From: Bacteroidales bacterium
GTDB taxonomy: Bacteria; Bacteroidota; Bacteroidia; Bacteroidales; UBA7960
Reading direction: 5' to 3'
Assembly (NCBI GenBank): GCA_007130545.1
Contig: SLSG01000161.1
Span: 1 to 18,317, forward strand
DNA length: 18,317 nucleotides
In this document: positions 6,841-14,708 of the stretch, one piece after another
How positions within the stretch are numbered: position 1 is the first letter of the stretch
Layout of the letters: the number at the start of each line of letters is the position of its first letter
The notes under the pieces: generated by a model
The model's input: only the letters and a program-made list of their open reading frames with translations
Database searches by the model: none
What the model was told of the DNA's origin: nothing
Translations under genes and position numbers: made by a program

Positions 6841-8085
6841 ATGGTAAAATTTGAAAAACATACATTGTCCAACGGACTCCGGGTACTCTTCCACAGGGAT
6901 CCGGACACCCCCATGGCGGCCTTTAACCTGCTGTACGATGTGGGTGCCCGGGACGAACATCCGGAACAGACCGGTTTTGCCCACCTGTTTGAGCATTTGA
7001 TGTTTGAGGGTTCTGTGAATGTCAATGGGTTTGACCGGCACTTGCAAAATGCCGGTGGGGAGAACAATGCGTTCACCACCAACGACATTACCAACTATTA
7101 CATCACCCTGCCGGCACAAAACCTGGAAACGGCATTCTGGCTGGAATCTGACCGCATGCTGGGACTGGCATTCTCCGAGGAAAAACTGGCCATACAGAAA
7201 AATGTGGTGGCAGAGGAATTTATGCAGTCTTACCTCAACCAGCCATATGGGGACACCTGGTTGCTGCTCAGGCCACTGGCATACCGTCGCCACCCATATC
7301 GCTGGGCCACGATCGGGGAAAGCATTGACCATATAAGAAAGGTGGATCTGCAGCAGGTGAAGGACTTTTTTGTCACCCATTACCAACCGGGTAACGCAAT
7401 TCTTACGGTAACTGGAAACCTGGATGCCGAAAAGGTATTCCGTCTGGCTGAGAAATGGTTCGGGGAGCTGCCCGGACGGCCCGCGATGAACAGGAACCTC
7501 CCTTCTGAACCGGTCCAGACCGCAGAAAGGCGGCTGGTGGTGGAACGTGCCGTCCCTTCATCCCAGATTTACCTTGCTTTTCATTGCCCGGAAAGGGGCC
7601 ATCCTGATTTTTTCGCCACAGACCTGCTCAGTGACCTGCTGGCCAATGGGGAAAGTTCCCGCCTGGTCAGGAAATTTGTGAAGGAGGAGAAAATATTCAG
7701 CGAAGTGAACGCCTACCTGACCGGAAGTCTTGACCCCGGACTGTTTGTGGTGCACGCCAAGCTGCATGGCGAGATTACCGCTGGGCAGGCTGAAGAGGCC
7801 CTCTGGAAAGCATTGCGTGATTCAAGCCTGGGTGTTCCGGGTGAATTGGAGCTTGAAAAAGTGAGAAACAAAGTAGAGGCCGCACATACCTTTTCTGAGA
7901 GCCACGCACTGGCCAAGGCGATGAACCTGGCCTATTACGAGCTGATGGGTGATGCGGACCAGCTGAACCAGTTGATGGAAAAATACAGATCAGTGCAGCC
8001 GGACCGGATCCGGGAAATGGCCCTGGCGCTTTTTCGTCCGGAAAACGCATCCGTGCTGCATTATTTGGCAGAGGGATCAAAATAA
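6841..8085 (+). CDS. M16 family zinc peptidase, catalytic subunit
   Basis: A 414-residue M16B (processing-peptidase-like) protein. The inverted zinc motif HLFEH is at residues 48-52 (H48, E51 catalytic, H52), and the third ligand is E125 or E126 in NVVAEEF. The substrate-edge motif GGENNAFTTNDITNYY (72-87) is typical. The C-terminal half has the second M16 fold, but the place where active homodimers carry the R..KGY.YG motif reads RKFVKEEKIFSEVNAYL, lacking the tyrosine. That function is supplied by the next gene, so this looks like the zinc-bearing half of a heterodimer, as in Sphingomonas Sph2681/Sph2682. There is no signal peptide, so it appears cytoplasmic despite its envelope neighbours. 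Length is normal for one half. The substrate is unknown. Confidence 0.92.
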   Translation: MVKFEKHTLSNGLRVLFHRDPDTPMAAFNLLYDVGARDEHPEQTGFAHLFEHLMFEGSVNVNGFDRHLQNAGGENNAFTTNDITNYYITLPAQNLETAFWLESDRMLGLAFSEEKLAIQKNVVAEEFMQSYLNQPYGDTWLLLRPLAYRRHPYRWATIGESIDHIRKVDLQQVKDFFVTHYQPGNAILTVTGNLDAEKVFRLAEKWFGELPGRPAMNRNLPSEPVQTAERRLVVERAVPSSQIYLAFHCPERGHPDFFATDLLSDLLANGESSRLVRKFVKEEKIFSEVNAYLTGSLDPGLFVVHAKLHGEITAGQAEEALWKALRDSSLGVPGELELEKVRNKVEAAHTFSESHALAKAMNLAYYELMGDADQLNQLMEKYRSVQPDRIREMALALFRPENASVLHYLAEGSK

Positions 8086-8145
8086 ATGACAAATATTGGT
8101 TAATTTTATTGGTCGACCATAAAGGAAGGCTGTAACAACCCATCT

Positions 8146-9441
8146 ATGGCAGAGCGGAAAGGTCCCCCCCCCACCGGGATCATAGAAGAAATACCCTTTA
8201 TCAAACCCGTGGAGGCCACGCTGACAAACGGACTTCCCGTCTACCTCCTTGAGGGGGGCACGGAGGACATCCTGAAAATCGAACTGGTATTTTTCGCCGG
8301 TTCCTATTTCCAGCCCTCACCCCTGGTGTGCTTTTCGATGGTCAACCTGCTCAAGTCAGGCACCATGGGACGCACAGCCGGACAAATCAGTGAAACCCTT
8401 GACTTATACGGCACCTACCTGCAGGAAGATGCCCAGAAGGACATTGCATCCCTGGGGGTCTTTGTGCTGAACAAACATTTGGAGCCGGTGCTGGACCTGT
8501 TCCAGGAGATGGTCAAGGCGCCGGTATTCCCGGAGGACGAGATGCGGACCTTCCTGAAGAACCAGAAACACCGTCATCTTGTGAATAACCAGAAAGTGCA
8601 ATACCTGGCACGGACCTACTTCAATGAATTGCTATACGGACCGGAACATCCATACGGCTATCGGCTTCAGGTTTCCGATTTTGACCAGGTGGAAAGACAA
8701 CGCCTGGTGGATTTCCACAAGGAGCATATCCACCCGGGCAATGCATTCTGCCTGGTATCAGGGCGCTTGCCGGAAAACATCCTGGAATTGCTGGAAAAAA
8801 AACTTGGGCAAGCTGACTGGCCCGCCGGAAAAGTGGGATCACCCCCGCATTATGTGTCCGGAACTGCTTCAGAGAAGAAGGTCCTGGTTGAGAAACCGGG
8901 AGCCCTGCAATCGGCGGTGCGCGTCGGACGCAGACTCTTTAACAGGACCCACCCCGACTACCACCGGCTGATGATCACCAATGCTTTGCTGGGCGGCTTC
9001 TTTGGTTCCAGGCTGATGCAAAATATCCGGCAGGACAAGGGATATACATACGGCATTGGGTCCGGATTGGTTTCCCTGCTGCGTGACGGCTATTTCTTTA
9101 TTTCCACCGAAGTGGGAGTAGATGTGTGCCAAAAGGCGCTGGACCAGGTTTATCTTGAACTGAACAGGCTCCGGACCACCCCGGCCACCGAGGACGAACT
9201 CCAAACCCTGAAGAGCTACCTCTACGGGCAGTTTCTGCGGTCTTTTGACGGACCATTTTCCCGGGCTGAACGGTTCAAGGAGATCCGGGCCTTTCAGATG
9301 GATATGTCGCATTACCAGGGGTTTCTCAGTGAGCTGAAAGGCATTAACAGCGGCCAGGTAATGCAGACAGCAGGCAAATACCTCCACGAAGACAGCATGA
9401 TTGAACTGGTGGTGGGGAAGAAAGGGGATGCCGGCCTGTAG
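8146..9441 (+). CDS. M16 family peptidase-like protein, non-catalytic partner subunit
   Basis: A 431-residue M16 fold protein that lacks the zinc site: the segment aligned with HxxEH reads CFSMVNLL (about 62-69). It keeps the C-terminal substrate-binding motif, RQDKGYTYGIGSG (295-307), with the arginine and tyrosines that the upstream subunit has lost. The pattern is that of the R/Y-bearing half of an M16 heterodimer. The start ATG is 60 nt after the upstream stop, with no clear promoter between, so cotranscription is likely. An AAGGAAGG stretch lies about 17 nt upstream, too far for a good Shine-Dalgarno site. No signal peptide is seen. Codons 7-9 are CCC CCC CCC within a run of nine C (8164-8172), a possible slippage site. 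The enzyme substrate is not predictable; other M16 heterodimers cleave unstructured peptides. Confidence 0.9.
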   Translation: MAERKGPPPTGIIEEIPFIKPVEATLTNGLPVYLLEGGTEDILKIELVFFAGSYFQPSPLVCFSMVNLLKSGTMGRTAGQISETLDLYGTYLQEDAQKDIASLGVFVLNKHLEPVLDLFQEMVKAPVFPEDEMRTFLKNQKHRHLVNNQKVQYLARTYFNELLYGPEHPYGYRLQVSDFDQVERQRLVDFHKEHIHPGNAFCLVSGRLPENILELLEKKLGQADWPAGKVGSPPHYVSGTASEKKVLVEKPGALQSAVRVGRRLFNRTHPDYHRLMITNALLGGFFGSRLMQNIRQDKGYTYGIGSGLVSLLRDGYFFISTEVGVDVCQKALDQVYLELNRLRTTPATEDELQTLKSYLYGQFLRSFDGPFSRAERFKEIRAFQMDMSHYQGFLSELKGINSGQVMQTAGKYLHEDSMIELVVGKKGDAGL

Positions 9442-9480
9442 CAATAATCACTCAGAATAACTGTTTTTGTATTGGTGACA

Positions 9481-11088
9481 ATGAATAAAAGAATTGTTTC
9501 AAGGTTTTTCCTGCCCCTGCTCCTTGCCGGTATCCTGGGCCTTGCCTCTCCGCTCGTTGCCCAGATCAGGCTGGAAACGGTGACGGTCTTGCTGGATGAT
9601 CAGGAAGGGATGAACGAACTGGGTTACCCGGCACCCCTGATGCTGACCTGGAGCTTTGAAAACCCACCCCCTGCCGGTGCGCAGATTGAGATCCAACGGG
9701 GCATACCCGGAGAGTTGGGAATTCCTGCCCTCGTGACCATCCCGGTAGCCGACCTGCCAGACGATAAATGGGGGGATATGGAAGGACTGCCCACGTTGAA
9801 TTCAGAAAGGTATGCCCTGGTCTTGCTGGATGCAGCCGGGGACCCCATCGGTATCATGACCCATATTCATGGAACGATTTTTATGCGGCCGTGGGACCCG
9901 GATGCGGATTTTGATCCATGCAGCAGAACCCTTACCTTTCGGTGGGATGATTATGTTTACAACGATCCCGCGGGAACCGAGACCCCCCTGCCGCCATTTT
10001 TTAATTACAACCAGCTGATGGTTCTGCGGCCCGGGGAAACCGATGAAGTGATTTTTGCCACATCCGACTTTGATGAAAGCCTTCAAGGCCGGGAAGCTAC
10101 GTACGTGTTTGAGCACGGACCAGGATCGTATTATTTCCGTGTCCGGGCCGTGGAGAACCAGGATGGAAGTGGCAGGGTTTCGTATTCCAACCGGCGGGGC
10201 TTCAACTTTGTGTCTCCCGTCATCGACGATCCGGAAATCGCCAGGGTGGATGTGGTGGATAACCAGTACATTGAATTGGAGATAAACCTGCAGGGGTCGG
10301 TGGGGGATTTTGAATTCCATTTGCTCCGCTCTTCAGATCCGGACCAGGATTTCGAACAGATAGGCTTGCTGAACCCAACTGCCCCGGGGCCTCTGGTTTA
10401 TCAGGACAATGATGTACCTGACCTGTCTGCGGGCAAATGGTATTACCGGGTGGAAGCTTTTATCCGCGATGCAGGATGCGAAAATCCGTCTTATGCCAGC
10501 GAGTCCGCATCGTCCCTTTACCTGTCAGGTGAGGTAATCACCCAGACTGCGGATCAGTTGGAGGTTTCGCTTTCATGGGTGCAGGATCCGGGCTGGGATG
10601 AGTTTTCATTGGAAAGGTTGCTCCCCGGTGGGGGTGGCTGGGAGGTTGCAGATGTATCCACAGGCTTGCCAGGTTATTATACAGATGACCTTTCCCCAAT
10701 TATGGAAGGACTTGCCGGCGAAGTGCGCTACCGTGTCATTGGCAGCATGGGCGGCGAACAGGTCCGCTCCAATGAATACCTGGTGGTGGTAGAGCCCAGG
10801 ATTGAAGTCCCCAATGTGTTCAGTCCGACAGCTGAACAAGCTGGGAACAGGGTTTTCAGACCAGATTTTATGGGACTTTCACCTAATTCCATGCGTTTGC
10901 GGATTTACAACCGCTGGGGCCAGGAGGTGTATTCGGTGTCGGACCCCGATACGGGCTGGACTGGATGGGACGGAACATTGACAGATGGCCGGGACGCGCC
11001 TGCAGGTATGTATGCCTATACCCTGGAGTACCAGTTCCCGGGCTCCCCGGCTGCTGAGAAAAGGGGAACGCTCCTGCTTCTCCGGTGA
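9481..11088 (+). CDS. Secreted multi-domain protein with T9SS type-B (CHU_C) sorting domain
   Basis: A 535-residue exported protein. The signal peptide covers residues 1-27 (KR near the N-terminus, hydrophobic LPLLLAGILGLASPLVA, then Q28). The middle (about 30-440) is beta-rich and contains several fibronectin-III-like or Ig-like modules, for example around 150-245 (SYYFRVRAVENQDGSGRVSY) and 255-350 (KWYYRVEAF). The last 95 residues are a gliding-motility-associated C-terminal domain: VPNVFSPTAEQ (443-453), RLRIYNRWGQEVYS (472-485), GWTGWDGT, PAGMYAYTLEY and KRGTLLLL. This domain directs passage through the type IX secretion system. ATG 9481 is used; a TTG at 9472 is in frame but less likely. 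No catalytic motif is recognised, so a surface adhesin or structural role is only a guess. It follows the M16 pair by 39 nt with no good promoter between. Confidence 0.88.
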   Translation: MNKRIVSRFFLPLLLAGILGLASPLVAQIRLETVTVLLDDQEGMNELGYPAPLMLTWSFENPPPAGAQIEIQRGIPGELGIPALVTIPVADLPDDKWGDMEGLPTLNSERYALVLLDAAGDPIGIMTHIHGTIFMRPWDPDADFDPCSRTLTFRWDDYVYNDPAGTETPLPPFFNYNQLMVLRPGETDEVIFATSDFDESLQGREATYVFEHGPGSYYFRVRAVENQDGSGRVSYSNRRGFNFVSPVIDDPEIARVDVVDNQYIELEINLQGSVGDFEFHLLRSSDPDQDFEQIGLLNPTAPGPLVYQDNDVPDLSAGKWYYRVEAFIRDAGCENPSYASESASSLYLSGEVITQTADQLEVSLSWVQDPGWDEFSLERLLPGGGGWEVADVSTGLPGYYTDDLSPIMEGLAGEVRYRVIGSMGGEQVRSNEYLVVVEPRIEVPNVFSPTAEQAGNRVFRPDFMGLSPNSMRLRIYNRWGQEVYSVSDPDTGWTGWDGTLTDGRDAPAGMYAYTLEYQFPGSPAAEKRGTLLLLR

Positions 11089-11153
11089 CATGCCCGCATT
11101 GTCATACCCCCTGTATTTAGTATTTTTTAAAAGACATTCTGCTGCATTTTTCA

Positions 11154-11161
11154 TACTTTTG
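11154..11161 (+). promoter_or_regulatory. -7 box of the guaB promoter
   Basis: TACTTTTG, an exact TAnnTTTG match. The expected -33 position (about 11125-11134) is T-rich (TTTTTT at 11123-11128) but has no TTG. The predicted start is near 11168, 19 nt before the guaB ATG. This promoter probably drives the whole guaB-to-moxR run, because no other good match is seen within it. Confidence 0.6.
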
Positions 11162-11186
11162 CAGATTAATCAACAACGAGCTTGCC

Positions 11187-12656
11187 ATGCTGAATGAGTC
11201 TGATAAATTTACCGGCGAAGGACTGACATATGATGATGTGTTGCTGCTCCCCGCCTATTCCGAAGTGCTCCCCAGGGATGTGGATGTCAGCACGCAGTTC
11301 TCAAGAAAGATCAGGATTCGCATTCCGATCGTTTCGGCGGCCATGGATACTGTTACCGAATCCCGCATGGCCATTTCCATGGCCCAGGAAGGAGGGATCG
11401 GGGTGCTCCACAAGAACATGAGCATCGAAGAACAGGCCATCAAGGTCAGAAAGGTGAAACGTTCGGAGAACGGCATGATCATTGACCCGGTAACCCTGCA
11501 TGACAACGCGGTGATCGGGGAGGCCCTGCAGATTATGAAGGAGTTCAAGATCGGAGGCATTCCGGTGGTCAATGACGAAAATCGCCTGGTCGGTATCGTC
11601 ACGAACAGGGACCTGCGTTTTGAAAAGGACCTGAGCAAGGCGGTCAGGGATGTGATGACCAGCGAGAAATTAATCACCACCACCGAATTCATCGATTTTG
11701 AAGACGCGGAAGAGATTCTGCAGGAACATAAGATAGAAAAGCTTCCGGTGGTGGATGCCGATTATCGGCTTGTCGGTCTGATTACGTATCGGGATATCAT
11801 TAAAATCAAGGAACGTCCCAATGCCTGCAAGGACCATCGTGGAAGGCTGCGTGTTGCCGCGGCGGTCGGAGTCGCCCGGGATACGCTGGAAAGGGTACAG
11901 GCTCTGGTGGATGCCGGGGTGGACGCCATTGTGATCGACACGGCCCACGGACATTCCAAAGGGGTGTTGGACATGGCACGCAGTGTCAAGCAGAGGTTCC
12001 CGGAAGTAGAGCTGGTGGTCGGGAACATCGCCACGGCGGATGCCGCAAGGGATCTGGTTGATGCGGGTGCCGACGGCATCAAGGTTGGGATCGGACCTGG
12101 CAGTATATGTACCACTAGGATCATTGCAGGCGTGGGGGTACCCCAACTTACTGCGGTCTCTTCGGTTGCGAAAGCCCTGGAGGGAAGCGGGATCCCGGTG
12201 ATTGCAGATGGGGGAATCCGTTATACCGGAGACATTGTGAAGGCCATCGCTGCAGGGGCTTCCTCGATTATGGCAGGTTCCCTTTTTGCCGGGGTGGAAG
12301 AGTCCCCCGGTGAAACCGTCATTTTTGAAGGCCGGAAATTTAAGACGTACCGTGGAATGGGGTCCATTGAGGCCATGGCGCAGGGGTCCAAGGATCGCTA
12401 CTTCCAGGATGTGGAAGACGATGTAAAAAAACTTGTCCCGGAAGGGATAGTGGGACGGGTGCCCTATAAGGGAAGCCTTTCGGAGGTGATCCACCAGATG
12501 GTTGGTGGCTTGCGTGCCGGCATGGGCTATTGCGGGGCCGGAACGATCTCCGAATTACATAAGGCAAAGTTTACCCGGATCACAACTGCCGGGGTGCGGG
12601 AAAGCCATGTGCATGATGTCACGATTACCCGTGAGGCACCGAACTACAGCCGTTAA
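11187..12656 (+). CDS. guaB: IMP dehydrogenase
   Basis: Oxidises IMP to XMP with NAD+, the rate-limiting step to GMP, in the cytoplasm as a tetramer or octamer. The 489-residue product is full length. The N-terminal TYDDVLLLPAYS (14-25) and SAAMDTVTE (50-58) begin the barrel. Two CBS domains (about 94-207) interrupt it and would bind adenine/guanine nucleotides for regulation. The catalytic loop GIGPGSICTTR (301-311) holds the thioimidate cysteine C308. IADGGIRYTGD (339-349) binds IMP phosphate, and R404-Y405 in GSKDRYFQ form the catalytic dyad of the mobile flap. The gene has its own promoter at 11154 and is followed after 38 nt by the first PPIase gene with no terminator, only a 5-bp inverted repeat across its stop. 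guaB next to PPIase genes is, to my recollection, a recurring Bacteroidota arrangement. Confidence 0.98.
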   Translation: MLNESDKFTGEGLTYDDVLLLPAYSEVLPRDVDVSTQFSRKIRIRIPIVSAAMDTVTESRMAISMAQEGGIGVLHKNMSIEEQAIKVRKVKRSENGMIIDPVTLHDNAVIGEALQIMKEFKIGGIPVVNDENRLVGIVTNRDLRFEKDLSKAVRDVMTSEKLITTTEFIDFEDAEEILQEHKIEKLPVVDADYRLVGLITYRDIIKIKERPNACKDHRGRLRVAAAVGVARDTLERVQALVDAGVDAIVIDTAHGHSKGVLDMARSVKQRFPEVELVVGNIATADAARDLVDAGADGIKVGIGPGSICTTRIIAGVGVPQLTAVSSVAKALEGSGIPVIADGGIRYTGDIVKAIAAGASSIMAGSLFAGVEESPGETVIFEGRKFKTYRGMGSIEAMAQGSKDRYFQDVEDDVKKLVPEGIVGRVPYKGSLSEVIHQMVGGLRAGMGYCGAGTISELHKAKFTRITTAGVRESHVHDVTITREAPNYSR

Positions 12657-12694
12657 AGACCGGCTATATGGTAAGTAATTCAAACTGAAATAGG

Positions 12695-14701
12695 ATGAGA
12701 AAGATTGTTTTTTTATTGGTTTTGCTGGTGGTGGTCTCTTTGGTCCCCGCAAAGGGGGAAACCGGCAGCGACCCCATCCTGCTCAGGGTGGGCGACAGGG
12801 AGATCACCCGCTCAGCCTTTGAAGCAGCCTATCTGAAGAACAATGTAGAGATGCAGGTTGCCGACCCAAAGACCATGGAGGAATACCTGGAGCTGTATAT
12901 CGATTTCAACCTGAAGGTCGTTGAAGCCATGGCCCGAGGTCTGGATACCCTGGAAAGTTTCAGGGATGAGTTGAAAAAATACAGGAATCAGTTGGCAAGA
13001 CCTTATTTCCGGGACGATAAGCTCACCGAACATCTGGTTCGCGAGGCCCATGAGCGCATGATGTACGATATCAGGGCCTCACATATCCTTGTTTCTGTGG
13101 ATGAACACGCCCTGCCATCTGATACGCTGGATGCTTATAACCGGATCATGGAACTAAGGAATCGGCATCTTGAAGGAGAGGATTTTGCCTCCCTGGCGGA
13201 AGCGCATTCTGATGACACCTCTGCAAGGGATACCCCTGCCTCAGGCAATACGCCTGCAAGAATGGGCAATAAAGGGGATCTGCTTTACTTTACGGCTTTC
13301 ACCATGGTGTATCCTTTTGAATCCGCTGCTTACAACACCCCGGTGGGAGAAGTATCCATGCCTGTAAGAACCCGTTTTGGCTACCACCTGATAAAGGTGA
13401 CTGACCGCCTGCCGGCAATAGGAACGGCCCGGGTGGCACATATTATGATCATGACGCCCCGGGAGTCTGACGAGGAAACGCTGGAAGGCGCACGTGAAAA
13501 GATCCACATGGTCCATGAAAAACTGCTTTCAGGAGAAGATTTCGAAACGCTGGCGAGGCAATATTCGGAGGACCAGTCCTCTGCTGTGAGGGGAGGGGAG
13601 ATGGCCCCGTTTCAGTCGAATCGGATGGTCCCGGAATTCATTGAGGCCATCGCACGGCTCGAAAACCCGGGTGATATTTCGCCCCCGGTCCGGTCGCAGT
13701 ATGGCTGGCATATCATCAGGCTACTGGAACGCACTCCTCCGGGGTCGTTCGAAGAGATGCATGCCACTCTTGCCGACCGGGTCTCCCGGGATGCCAGGGG
13801 GCAGCTAAGCCAGGAGGCAGTGGTCAGTCAATTAAAGGAAAATTACGGATTCGGGGAGGATCTGGAGGCGCTGCATGCCTTCTATGGGTTCGTGGACGAA
13901 AATTTCTTCCTTTCCGAACGGGAGGCTGATCGCATTCCTGAGCTGGAGGCGCCACTGTTTTGGTTTGGATCCAGGACCCTCTACCAGAAGGACTTTGCCC
14001 GCTACCTCAGGGAAAACCATTCCCCGCGAGTACAGATGAACTACCGCAGCATAGTGAATGATAACTATTCCAGGTTTGTGGCCGAAAGCCTGATCGCTTA
14101 TGAGGATCAATTCCTTGAAACCAAATATCCGGAATTTGAGGCGGTGATGCAGGAATACCACGACGGAATCCTGTTGTTTGAGATTACCGACCAGGTGGTC
14201 TGGTCCCAGGCCGTGAAAGACACGACAGGCATGGATGCCTTTTTTGAAGAAAACCGGGACCGGTATGTTTGGGAGGAGCGACTGCATGCCACGGTATATA
14301 GCGCTATGGATGATGAAACTGCCCACAGGGCCCGGGAGTTAATCAACGCGATGGCCGACCGGGAAGATTTGGCAGAGCAGGTGATGAATGCCATAAATGA
14401 AGACAATGGCAAGCATATCACCAGCAGGGAACAAAAGCTTCAGCGGGGAGATCACCCGCTTACCGCTCAGGTGGACTGGGCTCCCGGCGTATACGGACCA
14501 TTGACGCTCAATAATCAGATTTTACTGGTGCATGTGCATGGGGTCCTGCCTCCCCGTCAAAAGGAAAAAAATGAGGTACGTGGACTGCTGATTGCTGATT
14601 TTCAAAACCATCTTGAAAGAAAGTGGGTGAAAGAACTTAGAAATAAATATGAGGTGATTGTAGACAGGGAAGTACTGCAGTCCATCCAGATTTCAAATTA
14701 A
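12695..14701 (+). CDS. Periplasmic peptidyl-prolyl isomerase with two parvulin (PpiC) domains
   Basis: A 668-residue exported foldase expected to help outer-membrane and secreted proteins fold. A signal peptide (residues 1-20, KIVFLLVLLVVVSLVPAKG) leads to a SurA/PpiD-like helical region (about 25-122) with ITRSAFEAAYLKNN. The first PpiC domain spans about 125-238 (DIRASHILVSV to TRFGYHLIKVTDR) and the second about 244-346 (ARVAHIMIMTP, QYSEDQSSAVRGGEM, SQYGWHIIRLLER). Residues 350-668 are a helical region with no domain I can name, which makes the protein longer than SurA (about 430). Domain order resembles SurA with an added C-terminal extension. The stop codon is 7 nt from the next start, so the genes are coupled. 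Client proteins are inferred only. Confidence 0.88.
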   Translation: MRKIVFLLVLLVVVSLVPAKGETGSDPILLRVGDREITRSAFEAAYLKNNVEMQVADPKTMEEYLELYIDFNLKVVEAMARGLDTLESFRDELKKYRNQLARPYFRDDKLTEHLVREAHERMMYDIRASHILVSVDEHALPSDTLDAYNRIMELRNRHLEGEDFASLAEAHSDDTSARDTPASGNTPARMGNKGDLLYFTAFTMVYPFESAAYNTPVGEVSMPVRTRFGYHLIKVTDRLPAIGTARVAHIMIMTPRESDEETLEGAREKIHMVHEKLLSGEDFETLARQYSEDQSSAVRGGEMAPFQSNRMVPEFIEAIARLENPGDISPPVRSQYGWHIIRLLERTPPGSFEEMHATLADRVSRDARGQLSQEAVVSQLKENYGFGEDLEALHAFYGFVDENFFLSEREADRIPELEAPLFWFGSRTLYQKDFARYLRENHSPRVQMNYRSIVNDNYSRFVAESLIAYEDQFLETKYPEFEAVMQEYHDGILLFEITDQVVWSQAVKDTTGMDAFFEENRDRYVWEERLHATVYSAMDDETAHRARELINAMADREDLAEQVMNAINEDNGKHITSREQKLQRGDHPLTAQVDWAPGVYGPLTLNNQILLVHVHGVLPPRQKEKNEVRGLLIADFQNHLERKWVKELRNKYEVIVDREVLQSIQISN

Positions 14702-14708
14702 AAGGACG

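Noticed and set aside
11086..11104. Imperfect hairpin (TGACA...TGTCA, with one bulge) at the stop codon of the T9SS-B gene, considered as a terminator
   Set aside because: The stem is weak and no T tract follows directly; the next T-rich stretch is more than 10 nt away.
11670..12494. A 274-residue open frame antisense to guaB
   Set aside because: It lies wholly within guaB, has no recognisable motif and no promoter, and such frames are common opposite codon-biased genes.
12652..12669. AGCCG/CGGCT inverted repeat across the guaB stop codon, considered as a terminator
   Set aside because: It has only five base pairs and no T run, so transcription probably continues into the PPIase gene.
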